DNA of 64,000 bases from contig NZ_CP015584.1 in NCBI RefSeq assembly GCF_001941945.1, positions 638,335 to 702,334 of the forward strand. Reading direction: 5' to 3'. The notes under the pieces are model-generated. The model worked only from the letters and a program-made list of their open reading frames with translations. It ran no database searches and was not told where the DNA came from. The stretch comes from Roseomonas gilardii. Lineage in GTDB: Bacteria; Pseudomonadota; Alphaproteobacteria; Acetobacterales; Acetobacteraceae. Below, piece by piece: positions 35,454 through 45,520 of this stretch. Each line of letters starts with the position of its first letter. Positions within the stretch are counted from its first letter, which is position 1. Made by a program: the position numbers and the translations under genes.

Positions 35454-38400
35454 TCACCAGCTGTAACGCAGGCCGCCGGTCACGGCCTGGCCCGTCATAT
35501 TGCCACGTGCCTCGGCCACATAGTTGACGAAGGACGAGACACCGGATGGCATGCTGAGGTTCAACCCCAGTTGCAGATCTCCGCCGTCCCGGCCCAAATG
35601 AGCCGAAGCCTGACGGAACCGGCTTCCGGAACCACCGACGAAGGCAGCGTCGGTGCTCGTTCCATCGTCCGCGAACTCATGCGAGTAACGGACGCGAAGC
35701 GCGGGAGCGAGACCCCATCCCTCCGCGAGGCGGAACGAACGCTCCACACGGAAGCCCAGCGACCCACGGAGAGAGGCCACATCGCCATCCTCCGTGCGAA
35801 GCGAAAGCGCGCCGGCCCCTGCTTCCGTGAGGCCGCCCCGGCTTGCCGTATCAAGCTGCAGACCGACTGCAGGCTGGATCCGGAAGCCAGCGAGGCTATA
35901 GGAAGCCTTCGCTTCCAGTCCGGCCATGGCGCCGAAGCCCGAACCATGCCCTTCCGCCTCGGTCCGGAAGACACCCAGGTTCCGCTTGATCCGCATTTCG
36001 GAGAAGCTGGCACCTGCATGGCCGGTGATGCTGTAGCGCTCTCTCTCCCAGACACCATAGGCGGCGGCATGCGTATTATCCATCCGCGCGCTCGACGCTG
36101 TGTCGTTCGAGGAGACCCTCATGCCATCATAGCCGATGGCGCCGCCGAGGCGGATCTCGCTGTTGGCCCGTGTCTCGGCACCCACCGCGACACCGCCACC
36201 GGACGTCTTGTAGCCGGTGTTGCCGTCGGCGCCGATGCGGGACGAAGCGCCAAAGCCGGAGATCCAGCTGGTGTAGCGTCCATCGGCGGAGGACACCGAG
36301 CTGCGTTCGGTCGTACGACCGGCAATCGCATCTCCGAACATCCGGCTGCTGGAAGCGGCCGAGACCAAGGCATCGCCATAGACGGTGCCGCCGAGCCGGT
36401 TCATGGCCTGCGGCATCGCATCAGGCGACATCGGAAACAGCGTGCGGAGCTCCTTCGTCACGGCCTCGCTGACCCGCTGCCCAGCAACGGGACGCAGAGC
36501 ATTCAGTGCCTCGCCCACCGCAGTCTGGTTGCCGCGGAGCGAAATACCGAAGGCGGACAGATCGGCATAGTTCCGGGGTGTCACGTAGAGCGTGACATCC
36601 TGGCTACCGTAGAGGGCGTCGAAGCGCGTGCCGACCGGCAGTCCCGCAGCAGGCTGTGCCAAGCCGGAGAAGCTGCCGAACACACCTGCATCGGCCTGCA
36701 CGATCCGGAAGGCCTGGCCGATGGAGGGCGTATAGGCATTGCCCGCATCGCCGCTGATACCCCGGAGCTGGGGCCGGATCTCGCCACCAGCGGTGAAGGA
36801 TGCCCCCTCGACCACGAGCGCGTCGTGATGACCCGCACCGGTGCCGGCGGTAGGCCCATCGATGTCCACGGCATAGGACGAGTTCGCTGCCATCGTGACG
36901 GGAGCGGTCGCGTACAGCACGCCCGGACTGTTGCCAGGTGCCAGTGTGCCCCGGACGGTGGTGGCGAGGGAAACCGTACCCGTGCCGTTAAGTGTGCCCC
37001 CTTCGAAGACGGTGAGCCCCTGTGCGTCCACGGTCATCGGCCCATAGACGCCAACCGTGCCAGCGAAGAGACGCACACCCCCTGCGATGCTGTCCTTCTT
37101 CTCGACAACGATGTCTCCGCGCAGATCGACACGGTAGCCGTCGGTCTGGAGTGTACCACCTTCCCTGACCACGATGGTGCGTTCGGTGGAGAAATCACCG
37201 GTCGCGAGAAGCCGTCCGCTTTCCACCACCAACGCGCCCTGCTTGGCACCCAACGCCTGGTCGGTGCCGACGGCGAGGGTGGTCTGCTCCTTCACCAACG
37301 TGCCACCAGAATAGGTGTTGTTGCCACTGAGCGAGAGCTGTCCGCCACCGGCGGCGATCAGCCCACCTGTCCCGCTGATGGTACCGGACAGGGAAACGGT
37401 CTGCCGGGCGGTGTCCACCATGTTGGCGTTGGTCAGCGAGATGTCACGGGCTGAGACGAGGCCCTGTGGCGTGACGAGCCGGGCATTGTCCAGGCCCAGT
37501 GGGCCGGACGCGGCACCGAGCGCGGCGTCGCCGTTCACGGAAAGCGTCGCGTTGCTGACGAAAGTGCCGCCGGTGTGGGTGCTGGCGCCCGTCAGAACTT
37601 GGGTTCCGCCGGTCACGGAAAGCGCACCCGTGCCCGCGATCGTTCCCGAGAAGCTTCCGGAAGCATCGGTGAGCGTCAGCGTCCTCGCACCGAGATCGAT
37701 ACGTCCGGCGCCGGACAGGGTCCGGATGGCCGCCCCGTCGGCGGTGCCGCCGATATCGAAGCTGCCGTCGTTGATCAACCCCGCCGAGGTCGCGATGGAG
37801 CCCGGCCCGCTCAGCGCTAGCCCCGCTCCCGACGCGATGACGGTCGAGCCAGTATAGATGTTGCTGCCCGACAGGACCTGCGTGCCCGCGGCGATCTGCA
37901 GGCCGCCGCTTCCCGCGATGGTTCCGCCGAACTCGGTGGACCCTGCCGAGATGTTCAGCGTATTGGAGCCCAGTGCGATGACACCCGTACCGGCGACCGT
38001 CCGCAATGATTGGACGGGCAGGCCGGGAGACAGGTCGAGGGCGCCGTCGATTCTGGCGACGGCCGACTGATCGATCGCGCCAGCGCCTTCCAACCTCAGG
38101 ATAGCCCCAGGATCGACCCGCGTCGTGCCGGTATAGGTGTTTGCGCCCGTGAGCGACTGCTCGCCCGCCTCGACAGCCAGGCCACCGGCACCAGCGAGGA
38201 TACCGTCGAAACGGTCGGCGGCTGCGGTCAGGCTCAGCACGCGCTCGCCGAGCTCCACCCGGCCCTGACCGGAAAGACTCCGCACGCGGGCACCTGCCGA
38301 GGTTGCCGCGATGTCGAGGACACCGTCGTTGCCGATGGCCGAGGAGTGCTCGATCGCGCCATCGCCACTCAGAGCCAGGGTGGCACCCACAGCGATCTGC

Positions 38401-41400
38401 GTATGGCCCGTATAGGTGTTGTTGCCGGACAGGCCTTGCGTTCCGCCCGAGACAACCAGCCCCCCCGTGCCGTCGATCGTGCCGGCGAAGGTGGATGCAC
38501 CATTCGTCACCTCAAGCGTCGAGTCCCCAAGCGCCACCCGGCCGATGCCGTCCAGGTCCCGGATGGAGCGCAGCGCGACATCGCCCGACAGATCGAACAG
38601 GCCATCGACCTGGACCCGGGCGGAGTTGGCGACACTGCCGCCGGCCACCAGGCCGAGGCCAGCCCCGGCCATGACATGTGTCACGCCCGCATAGGTGCTG
38701 GCGGCGGCGAGGTCCAGCCGCCCGCCTTCCACGATCAGGCCGCCATTGCCGGCGATGCCGCCATCGAAGCGGTCCGAACCTGCCGTCACCGTGAGGTCGC
38801 GATCGCCCAGGGTGACGGCACCGGCACCCGACAAAGTACGGATGCGTGCACCGGCGTTCGTCGCGGCGATGTCGAAAACACCATCGGTCCGGATAGCGGA
38901 GGCATTCTCCACCGAACCGGCGCCGGACAGGGCGAGGGTGGCACCCGCGGCGACGCGCGCATCGCCGGAGAAGTTCTGGACGGCCGTCAGCTCCTGCCGC
39001 CCGGCCAGCACGGTGACGCCGCCCGCGCCTGCGATAACGCCGTCGAAGCGCGTATCAGCGCCGTTCAGGGCCAGCGTCTTGTCGCCGAGAAGCACGGAAC
39101 CGCTTCCCGAGAGGGTGCGTATCGCCGGCGCGTCACCCGCCGCAACATCGAGGGTCCCGTCGACCACCACTTCGGATTCACCGACGGAGCCAGCACCGGC
39201 GAGGCCGAGATTCGCTTCTGCCGTCACCCGGGTCTGGCCGGTGTAGTCGCTCACGCCGGAAAGGATCTGCGTGCCCCCACTCACCGTCAGGCCGCCCGAC
39301 CCGGACATCCGCCCGGAGAAATCGGTGCCTGCGCCATTCGTGACCGTGAGGATACGATCGCCGAGTGTGACGGCCCCGGTGCCGGCCAACGTGCGGATGC
39401 GTGCGCCGTCATCCGTCGCGGCGATATCGAAACTCCCATCCGCCACGACGCGCGAGGCTGCGGCAACGCCACCTGCGCCGGCCAGGGCCAGCCTGCCATC
39501 CGGCCCGATATAGGCCTCGCCGGAGAAGGTGTTGCTGCCGCTGAGCGTCTGAGTTCCGCCCAGAATGTCCAGGTTGCCGGTGCCGGCGACGACACCTGCG
39601 AAGGTCGTCGATCCGCCACCGACCGCAAGGGTTCTGTCGCCGAGCTGCACCTGCCCGCTACCGGAGAGGGTCTTCACCAGAGCACCGACGACGGTGGAGG
39701 CAATATCGAAGGTGCCATCCACGTTCAGGCCGGCGGAAGCAGCCACGGAGCCTTCACCCGCCAGGCGCAGGATGGCACCGGCCCGTATGTTCGTCTGGCC
39801 GCTGTATGTGTTGGTGCCGGAGAGAGTCATGTCGCCCGCCTGGACGGCGAGGCCACCGGAGCCCGTGATGGCGCCGGCGAAAGTCCCGGACCCATTGGTG
39901 ATCGACAGGTCGTGGACACCAAGGCGGACCTCGCCGTTGCCTTGCAGCGCAACGAGGTGCGTGTCGCGGCTGGCACCGGTCGCGTCGAGCAAGCCGTCGG
40001 TCTGAACGACGGCGGAATGTGCGATGCCACCGTCGCCCACCAGCACCAGCGTCGCGCCGGCATTGATGGTCGTCTTGCCGGCATAGGTGTTCTCGGCCGT
40101 CAGCATCAGCCGGCCGGTGTGGCCGGCATCGCCGACAGTCAGGCCACCATTCGCCAGCACTCCGCTGATCACCGCATAGCCACGGCCGTCGGCATTGGGC
40201 GAAACCAGGATAGTCCGGATGCCGCCGTTCAGGTCGATGCCGTTCTCCAGAAGCACGTTGCCGAGGCTCGTGTCGGAGCCGAAGATCAGCGCATGGCCAT
40301 CCGGCACGAAGCTGTCCTCGGCCCAGGTGAGCGCCATGCCACCCTGAAGCCGGACTCGCAGCGTATCCGCGTTGGACGAGGCAAAGCCGCCGCTGCCGCT
40401 CCACTGGATCCGATCGCTCTCGGTGCCCAGGAACCGGTCGAAGACCCCGGAGGTCTGCAGGACGCCGCCATTCAGGCGGATGTTACTGTTGCGGTTGATG
40501 CCGACGCCGTCCTGAGCCTCCAGCGCGCCGCCATCGATGACGGTCTGGCCGGTATAGGTATTGGCGCCGTTCAGGCGAACCAGGCCGCTCTTGACATGGA
40601 CGTCCGCCCCCGCACCCTCTGCGACGGAGCCCCCGATGCTGGCCTCGCTGTCATCGGCGATCGTGCCGTTGATGGTCACGACATGGCCCGTGCCGGGGTC
40701 CAGCACCACATTGCCGCCCGTCATGACGAAGATGTCGGTGCCGGCGGAATCGCCTGCCTTCCCGCCGTTCAGGCTTGCGCCGCCCGTGACGTTGTTCTGG
40801 CCGATGGTCGTATCGCCCGTGACATGGAGCGTGCCGCCCGCCTGGACGAAGACCGCACCGCCATAGGCCGAGCCGCCACCGCCGCCAGTGGAGGTGGGTT
40901 GGTCCTTGCCGACGCCGCTGCTGCCCTGGCCGCCGCCGAAGCCTCCCGCGCCACCCGCGCCTGCCGCGCCCGCGATGCTGCCGGAGCCTCCATTGCCACC
41001 GCTGCCGCCGCCGGCACCGAAGCCACCGGCACCGCCGGTTCCACCGTCTCCGCCGACCCCAGCCTTCGCGCCACCACCACCTGAGGCTCCTCCGGTGCCG
41101 CCGTTCCCGCCGCGACCACCACCATAATAGGCGGAGCCATCCCCGCCGGTCCCGCCAGCGCCGCCATCGCCGCCCAGGCCCACCGAACCGCGATCCAGTG
41201 CGTTGTTCCAGGCATCCAGCAGGGCGGACGCCTGACCAAGGGTGATCCCGGCCTGCGCCACATCGAGGCCGAGCTGCACCGCCTCGGCCGCGGAGCCCGG
41301 GCATGCCGCCACGGTGAAGGGGCTGGCGCAGAGCGCCGTGGACTCGGTCAGCTTGGCCGCGAGGGCTGCCGCCACGGAGGCTGCCCCGATGGAAGCGTTG

Positions 41401-41999
41401 GTCACATCCAGGATGAGTTGCGGGTTATGGCCCCAACCCTCTTGCCCGTTGCCTCCACGGCCACCGGTGCCGCCCGTACCCAGGGCGACCGTCCCGCCGC
41501 TGCCGCCCACGGTGCCGGCCAGGCCGTTGCCGTTGCCATCCCCCATCAGGCTTTCGTTGTCGGGGAAGGTGATTCCCGCCGCGCCCGTGGCGCCAATGGA
41601 ACCGCCACCCAGGCTGTTCATCGTGCCGCCAATGGCGGAACCGTTCCCGCCGGCGCCGCCGATCGCCGAGTTGCCGATCACCGTGGCGTTGTTCAGAGTC
41701 AGGGTCGCGCCGTTGTCGATGAAGGCAAGGCCGCCGAGCCCGGCACCGCCACCACTGCCGGCGCCGCCGACCGTGCGGAAGTTATAGAAAGTGCCATCCG
41801 ACAGGCCCAGCGATCCGCCGTTGAGGATCACGTACCCTCCCTGGCGATTACCGTTCACGGACCCCGCAACGTCGAGGCTGCCTGTAAGAACCTGCTGGGC
41901 GGAGATCGGCGTGGTTGTACCGACAGCGAAGACCGCACTGGCTGCCGCCGCACCCATCCTCTTGGTGCGGGTGGAGCGTTTCGGGGATTTCTTCGACAA
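35454..41999 (-). CDS. Giant autotransporter (type Va secretion) with tandem passenger repeats
   Basis: A 2181-residue predicted surface protein. The start is a TTG with AGAGGT seven bases upstream. A long basic signal (KKSPKRSTRTKRMGAAAA) ends near PISAQ. A glycine-rich segment follows at about residues 265-380. Nine autotransporter-associated repeats of about 93 residues fill about residues 632-1470. Each contains a NTYSGQT-like opening, a GDGSV/DGTFDI middle and a GTGGL-GGTQ-LSG close. Two diverged repeats and a GTLAPGNSPG cap precede the C-terminal beta-barrel (about 1900-2181), which ends GGLRYSW. The barrel and repeats suggest a beta-helical adhesin. It stands alone, and no protease triad was seen. 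Confidence 0.93.
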   Translation of the reverse strand: MSKKSPKRSTRTKRMGAAAASAVFAVGTTTPISAQQVLTGSLDVAGSVNGNRQGGYVILNGGSLGLSDGTFYNFRTVGGAGSGGGAGLGGLAFIDNGATLTLNNATVIGNSAIGGAGGNGSAIGGTMNSLGGGSIGATGAAGITFPDNESLMGDGNGNGLAGTVGGSGGTVALGTGGTGGRGGNGQEGWGHNPQLILDVTNASIGAASVAAALAAKLTESTALCASPFTVAACPGSAAEAVQLGLDVAQAGITLGQASALLDAWNNALDRGSVGLGGDGGAGGTGGDGSAYYGGGRGGNGGTGGASGGGGAKAGVGGDGGTGGAGGFGAGGGSGGNGGSGSIAGAAGAGGAGGFGGGQGSSGVGKDQPTSTGGGGGSAYGGAVFVQAGGTLHVTGDTTIGQNNVTGGASLNGGKAGDSAGTDIFVMTGGNVVLDPGTGHVVTINGTIADDSEASIGGSVAEGAGADVHVKSGLVRLNGANTYTGQTVIDGGALEAQDGVGINRNSNIRLNGGVLQTSGVFDRFLGTESDRIQWSGSGGFASSNADTLRVRLQGGMALTWAEDSFVPDGHALIFGSDTSLGNVLLENGIDLNGGIRTILVSPNADGRGYAVISGVLANGGLTVGDAGHTGRLMLTAENTYAGKTTINAGATLVLVGDGGIAHSAVVQTDGLLDATGASRDTHLVALQGNGEVRLGVHDLSITNGSGTFAGAITGSGGLAVQAGDMTLSGTNTYSGQTNIRAGAILRLAGEGSVAASAGLNVDGTFDIASTVVGALVKTLSGSGQVQLGDRTLAVGGGSTTFAGVVAGTGNLDILGGTQTLSGSNTFSGEAYIGPDGRLALAGAGGVAAASRVVADGSFDIAATDDGARIRTLAGTGAVTLGDRILTVTNGAGTDFSGRMSGSGGLTVSGGTQILSGVSDYTGQTRVTAEANLGLAGAGSVGESEVVVDGTLDVAAGDAPAIRTLSGSGSVLLGDKTLALNGADTRFDGVIAGAGGVTVLAGRQELTAVQNFSGDARVAAGATLALSGAGSVENASAIRTDGVFDIAATNAGARIRTLSGAGAVTLGDRDLTVTAGSDRFDGGIAGNGGLIVEGGRLDLAAASTYAGVTHVMAGAGLGLVAGGSVANSARVQVDGLFDLSGDVALRSIRDLDGIGRVALGDSTLEVTNGASTFAGTIDGTGGLVVSGGTQGLSGNNTYTGHTQIAVGATLALSGDGAIEHSSAIGNDGVLDIAATSAGARVRSLSGQGRVELGERVLSLTAAADRFDGILAGAGGLAVEAGEQSLTGANTYTGTTRVDPGAILRLEGAGAIDQSAVARIDGALDLSPGLPVQSLRTVAGTGVIALGSNTLNISAGSTEFGGTIAGSGGLQIAAGTQVLSGSNIYTGSTVIASGAGLALSGPGSIATSAGLINDGSFDIGGTADGAAIRTLSGAGRIDLGARTLTLTDASGSFSGTIAGTGALSVTGGTQVLTGASTHTGGTFVSNATLSVNGDAALGAASGPLGLDNARLVTPQGLVSARDISLTNANMVDTARQTVSLSGTISGTGGLIAAGGGQLSLSGNNTYSGGTLVKEQTTLAVGTDQALGAKQGALVVESGRLLATGDFSTERTIVVREGGTLQTDGYRVDLRGDIVVEKKDSIAGGVRLFAGTVGVYGPMTVDAQGLTVFEGGTLNGTGTVSLATTVRGTLAPGNSPGVLYATAPVTMAANSSYAVDIDGPTAGTGAGHHDALVVEGASFTAGGEIRPQLRGISGDAGNAYTPSIGQAFRIVQADAGVFGSFSGLAQPAAGLPVGTRFDALYGSQDVTLYVTPRNYADLSAFGISLRGNQTAVGEALNALRPVAGQRVSEAVTKELRTLFPMSPDAMPQAMNRLGGTVYGDALVSAASSSRMFGDAIAGRTTERSSVSSADGRYTSWISGFGASSRIGADGNTGYKTSGGGVAVGAETRANSEIRLGGAIGYDGMRVSSNDTASSARMDNTHAAAYGVWERERYSITGHAGASFSEMRIKRNLGVFRTEAEGHGSGFGAMAGLEAKASYSLAGFRIQPAVGLQLDTASRGGLTEAGAGALSLRTEDGDVASLRGSLGFRVERSFRLAEGWGLAPALRVRYSHEFADDGTSTDAAFVGGSGSRFRQASAHLGRDGGDLQLGLNLSMPSGVSSFVNYVAEARGNMTGQAVTGGLRYSW
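37587..40105 (-). repeat. Nine tandem ~280-bp repeats in the autotransporter gene
   Basis: Nine consecutive coding units of about 280 bp each give about 93 residues. Units open with variants of NTYTGQT (for example GSNTFSGE, GVSDYTGQ, GNNTYTGH) and close with GGTQ-LS or equivalent. They have diverged in sequence, so the array is old rather than freshly amplified. The length is constant to within two or three residues, as expected for beta-helix coils. Confidence 0.8.
40860..41200 (-). repeat. Glycine-rich low-complexity segment of the autotransporter
   Basis: About 115 codons are dominated by GGxG and GGAGG runs (for example GGNGGTGGASGGGG). It resembles PE-PGRS-like or other glycine-rich beta-roll segments. 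The antisense frame is proline-rich and open but is a shadow. Confidence 0.75.
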
Positions 42000-42470
42000 G
42001 TGATCGACCTCTGGGACGCCGTGTTGACGGTGCAGGGCCTCTCAGCCGAGAGCACCCCGCCGCCTCGGCCGGTCGAATCAGGAACATGACCCGAGCCGAG
42101 CGAAGCGGGGTCGAATTAGGTCGCCACCAAATAAATTTTGGTTGATGAACCGGCTGAATTTTCGGGGGGGAGCGGATTTCATCCGCCGCATGCCCGAGAC
42201 GGCACGCACGCTGAAGGGCCACCGGCAACGGGTCCGGCTCGGGCCCATCGGCGTCTCCTCGCCGAGAGGCCAGCCGCGTTCCCCGACGCGGCTGGCACGG
42301 GATCGATCAGGCCGCGGGCCCAGACTTCTCAGCCCCTGCGATGATCCGGGGGGGCGCTTCCGACCAGTTACCAGCCAATCAGTACCATCATACCCGTGCA
42401 GAAGCCTTCCAGGCATTGCGGGGAGGGATGACCCGCGTCCGGATGACAGCCGGCCATCCTTGAAACACCC
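42000..42470. other. Intergenic region between autotransporter and TRAP permease genes
   Basis: Several short open frames cross this 470-bp gap, but none resembles a known protein or has a ribosome site. A run of seven G lies at 42164-42170, next to an AT-rich patch (42128-42162). That patch is the most likely autotransporter promoter region. No terminator-like hairpin with a T-run was recognised. Confidence 0.4.
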
Positions 42471-44360
42471 TCAAAGAAATCCGATCGAGATCCAGGGTAC
42501 GACGGCAACGATGACAAGCCCGACGAAGAGGGCAATCATGTATCCCACGATCGGCTTCATACCCTCGTCGGGATGGATGCGGCTGATGGCGCAGGCGGCG
42601 TAGTAGCCGACCCCAAACGGCGGTGCGAAGAGGCCGATGCCCATCGCCAGGATGACCACCATCGCATAATGCACCTCATGCACGCCGATCTGCCGGGCGA
42701 TCGGGAAGAGCAGCGGGCCGAAGAGCACGATGGCCGGAATACCCTCCAGCACCGATCCCAGCACGATGAAGGCCAGGATCGAGACCACGAGGAAAGCGGG
42801 CGCGCCGCCGGGGAGACCCTTCATGATCTCGGCCAGGGAGCCCGAGAAGCCGGATTGGGTGAGCGCCCAGGCCATGCCGGTCGCGGCCCCGATGATGAGC
42901 AGGATCGCCCCGGACAGCGAGGCCGTATCCACCAGCATCGGATAGACACGCTTCCAATCGAAGCGCCGATAGATCAGCAGCCCGGCCACCACCGCATAGA
43001 CGATGCCGATGGTGGACACCTCGGTCGCCGTCGCGACCCCCTCGATGACCGCCGCCCGGATGATGAAGGGCAGGGCGATCGCGGGCAGGGAGATCAGGAA
43101 GGCCTTGCCGATCTCGCGCCCCGTGGCACGCCGCACGGAGGACAGATCGTCGTTCCGGTAGCGCCACCAGACCAGCGCCGCGAGGGTCAACCCCAGCACC
43201 ACGCCCGGCAGCAGTCCGCCGGTGAAGAGCGCCGCGATCGAGACGCCTGTCACGGAACCGATGGTGATGAGCACCAGGGAGGGCGGGATCGTTTCCGTCT
43301 GGGCCCCGGTGGCCGAGAGCAGCGCGACCAGGTCGCCCGGCTTCGCCCCGCGCTGCTTCATCTCCGGGAAGAGGACGGGGGCGACCGCTGCCATATCGGC
43401 CGCCTTCGACCCCGAGATGCCGGAGACGAGGTACATCGCGCCGATCAGCACATAGGAGAGTCCACCGCGTACATGCCCCAGCAGGCTGGCCAGGAACCCG
43501 ACCATCGCGCGTGCCATGCCCGTCATCTCGATGAGCAGGCCCAGCAGCACGAAGAGCGGGACGGCGAGCAGGATCAGGTGGCTCATGCCCTCATCCATGC
43601 GGCCCACCACAACGACGATCGGCGTCGTGGTCGTGAGCGCCAGGTAGGCGAAGGTCGCGAGGCCGAAAGAGAAGGCGATCGGCACACCCAGAAGCACCAT
43701 GCTGCCGACGCCGAAGACGAAGAAGATCAACAGGTTCCAGTTGCCGAGCCCCCTGAGTGAAGGGCCTACCAGCGCGGCGATGCCGACAAGGGCCGCCACC
43801 GTCGCCAGGGCGAGGAGGGCGTCGCGGGCGCGGCCGAGGCGGAAGATCTGGATGACGCCGACCAGGATCATCAGCGCCATCCCCACCGGTAGTGCGGCAG
43901 CGCGCCAGGAATTGGCGATCTCCATGGCCGGAGTCGTGACCCAGACCTCCTCCGCCGCGAATTCATAGGCCGGGTGGACGACCAGCAACAGGAAGGCCAG
44001 GGCGGCCGCAATTGCGATCAGGTCGAGAAAGGCACGCTGCGGTGGCGCCAGCTTGCCGACGATGGCCGTCATACGCATGTGCTCGCCACGCCGGAGCGCC
44101 ACGACCGAGCCCAGCATCGCGAGCCAGAGGAAGAGGATCGAGGCCAGTTCGTCTGACCAGATGAGCGGCTGATGCAGGAAGTAGCGCCAGATCACGCCCA
44201 TGAGGAGGACGACGACTTCCGCCAGGACCAGCATCGCCGCCGGGAACTCCACCAGCACGCCGACAATGTTGTTCAGCCTTTCGACCCAGGCCTCCGGCCG
44301 GTGCCGGCTCGCCGGCACGCCATGCGGCGAGACCTCCACGCTGTCGCTCGGAATGCTCAT
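42471..44360 (-). CDS. TRAP transporter permease, DctQ-DctM fusion
   Basis: A 629-residue inner-membrane protein. Residues about 30-200 form a DctQ-type small subunit with four helices (IWRYFLHQPLIWSDELASIL). From about 210 to the end is a DctM-type large subunit with many helices and VPLFVLLGLLIEMTGMARAM, GSKAADMAAVAPVLFPEM and PPSLVLITIG. Fused QM permeases are a known arrangement. It is last in the leftward operon, 102 bp after the receptor gene, and imports an organic acid or sugar acid using the Na+/H+ gradient. Confidence 0.93.
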   Translation of the reverse strand: MSIPSDSVEVSPHGVPASRHRPEAWVERLNNIVGVLVEFPAAMLVLAEVVVLLMGVIWRYFLHQPLIWSDELASILFLWLAMLGSVVALRRGEHMRMTAIVGKLAPPQRAFLDLIAIAAALAFLLLVVHPAYEFAAEEVWVTTPAMEIANSWRAAALPVGMALMILVGVIQIFRLGRARDALLALATVAALVGIAALVGPSLRGLGNWNLLIFFVFGVGSMVLLGVPIAFSFGLATFAYLALTTTTPIVVVVGRMDEGMSHLILLAVPLFVLLGLLIEMTGMARAMVGFLASLLGHVRGGLSYVLIGAMYLVSGISGSKAADMAAVAPVLFPEMKQRGAKPGDLVALLSATGAQTETIPPSLVLITIGSVTGVSIAALFTGGLLPGVVLGLTLAALVWWRYRNDDLSSVRRATGREIGKAFLISLPAIALPFIIRAAVIEGVATATEVSTIGIVYAVVAGLLIYRRFDWKRVYPMLVDTASLSGAILLIIGAATGMAWALTQSGFSGSLAEIMKGLPGGAPAFLVVSILAFIVLGSVLEGIPAIVLFGPLLFPIARQIGVHEVHYAMVVILAMGIGLFAPPFGVGYYAACAISRIHPDEGMKPIVGYMIALFVGLVIVAVVPWISIGFL

Positions 44361-44462
44361 GGCATCCTCCTCCCGTTCTTTTCTTGCCAGGAAGAACGCG
44401 GATGGCGGGGCGCGCGCGCCCGGCCATCCACGCCCGCCGGTCCCGTGTTTCCGGGTGTCCGC

Positions 44463-45485
44463 TCAGCCGAGCTTGCCGGAGACCTTCTCCAGATACCCCC
44501 AGGCCGTGGCGCCGTACTTCTGCTTCCACTCCGCATAGAAGCTCGTATCGGCCAGGGCCTTTCGGAACTCGTCCCGCTGGACGTCGATGAAGGTGATGCC
44601 CTTGGCCTTGAGATCCGCCTGCAGGCTTTCGCTCAATCGCGCGATGTCCGCCCGCTGGTCCAGCGCCGACTTGTCGAGCTCCCGCGTGACGATCGCCTGC
44701 ATGTCGTTCGGCAGGCGGGCGAAGGAACGTTTGTTGCCGAGCACCCAGTAGCCGTCCCAGACATGCCCGGTCAGGCTGCAGGTCTTCTGCACCTCGTAGA
44801 GACGCGTGGTGGCGATGATGGCGAGCGGGTTCTCCTGTCCTTCCACCACCTTGGTCTGCAGGGCAGTATAGACTTCGTTGAAGTTGATGGGGGAGGGCGC
44901 GGCATCGAGCGCCTTGAACAACGAGGTCAGCGGTGGCGCCGGCGGCACGCGCAGTTTGAAGCCCTTCAGGTCGGCTGGTCCCCTGATCTCGCGGGTCGAA
45001 GAGGTGATGTGGCGGAAGCCGTTGTCCCAGACCCGGGAGGCCGTGAAGATCGGTGTCTTGGCGATCTCGGCCCGGATGTGATCGCCGAGTTCGCCATCCA
45101 TCGCCCCCCAGACCTCGTCATAGCTCTTGAAGGCGAAGCCAAGGCTGGTGATGCCGGAAAGAGGCACGAAGGTCGCCAGGATCAGCGAGGACAGGTTGAA
45201 GAAATCGACCGCCCCGCTGCGGACCTGCGACAGCAGGTCCGTATCGGAGCCGAGCTGGTTCGCCGGGAAAAGCTTGATATCGACGCGACCTGAGCTGGCC
45301 TCGCGGATGCGGTTCAGTGCCTCCTGCGCGCGCAGGTTCACGGGATGGGTCGGGTCCTGCCCTGTGGCGTACTTCATCTCGAACTCGGCGGCCCGGACGG
45401 GGCGACCGAAGACGGCGACGAGGGGCAGGGCGGCCGCACCCGCGAGAAGGGTGCGACGGCTTTGCCGGAACGTTGTTGTTGTCAT
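44463..45485 (-). CDS. TRAP transporter substrate-binding protein (DctP family)
   Basis: A 340-residue periplasmic receptor. A Tat-like signal (QSRRTLLAGAAALPL) ends near PVRAA. The DctP fold shows EMKYATGQDPTHPVNLRAQE, LFPANQLGSDTDLLSQVRSG and LKGFKLRVPPAP, including the conserved arginine that binds the ligand carboxylate. It hands substrate to the fused permease encoded next. The preceding genes suggest that the ligand is a carbohydrate-derived acid. Confidence 0.92.
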   Translation of the reverse strand: MTTTTFRQSRRTLLAGAAALPLVAVFGRPVRAAEFEMKYATGQDPTHPVNLRAQEALNRIREASSGRVDIKLFPANQLGSDTDLLSQVRSGAVDFFNLSSLILATFVPLSGITSLGFAFKSYDEVWGAMDGELGDHIRAEIAKTPIFTASRVWDNGFRHITSSTREIRGPADLKGFKLRVPPAPPLTSLFKALDAAPSPINFNEVYTALQTKVVEGQENPLAIIATTRLYEVQKTCSLTGHVWDGYWVLGNKRSFARLPNDMQAIVTRELDKSALDQRADIARLSESLQADLKAKGITFIDVQRDEFRKALADTSFYAEWKQKYGATAWGYLEKVSGKLG

Positions 45486-45520
45486 GGTTTCCTCCTTGTT
45501 GGTTATGGTTCGCTAAGGCG

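Noticed and set aside
35424..37454. Plus-strand frame of 676 codons opposite the autotransporter barrel
   Set aside because: It is a shadow of the clearly functional beta-barrel and repeat-coding strand.
38010..41084. Open frame of 1024 codons on the plus strand opposite the autotransporter
   Set aside because: It is antisense to a repeat array with strong protein features. Repeated GC-rich codons leave the opposite frame open, and its composition has no protein-family signature or ribosome site.
42078..42416. 112-codon minus-strand frame before the autotransporter
   Set aside because: No ribosome site, no family resemblance, and poor composition; treated as intergenic.
42573..43760. 395-codon plus-strand frame across the TRAP permease gene
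   Set aside because: It is rich in D, H, Q and R, typical of antisense reading of a GC-rich membrane-protein gene. The minus strand encodes a clear DctQM protein.
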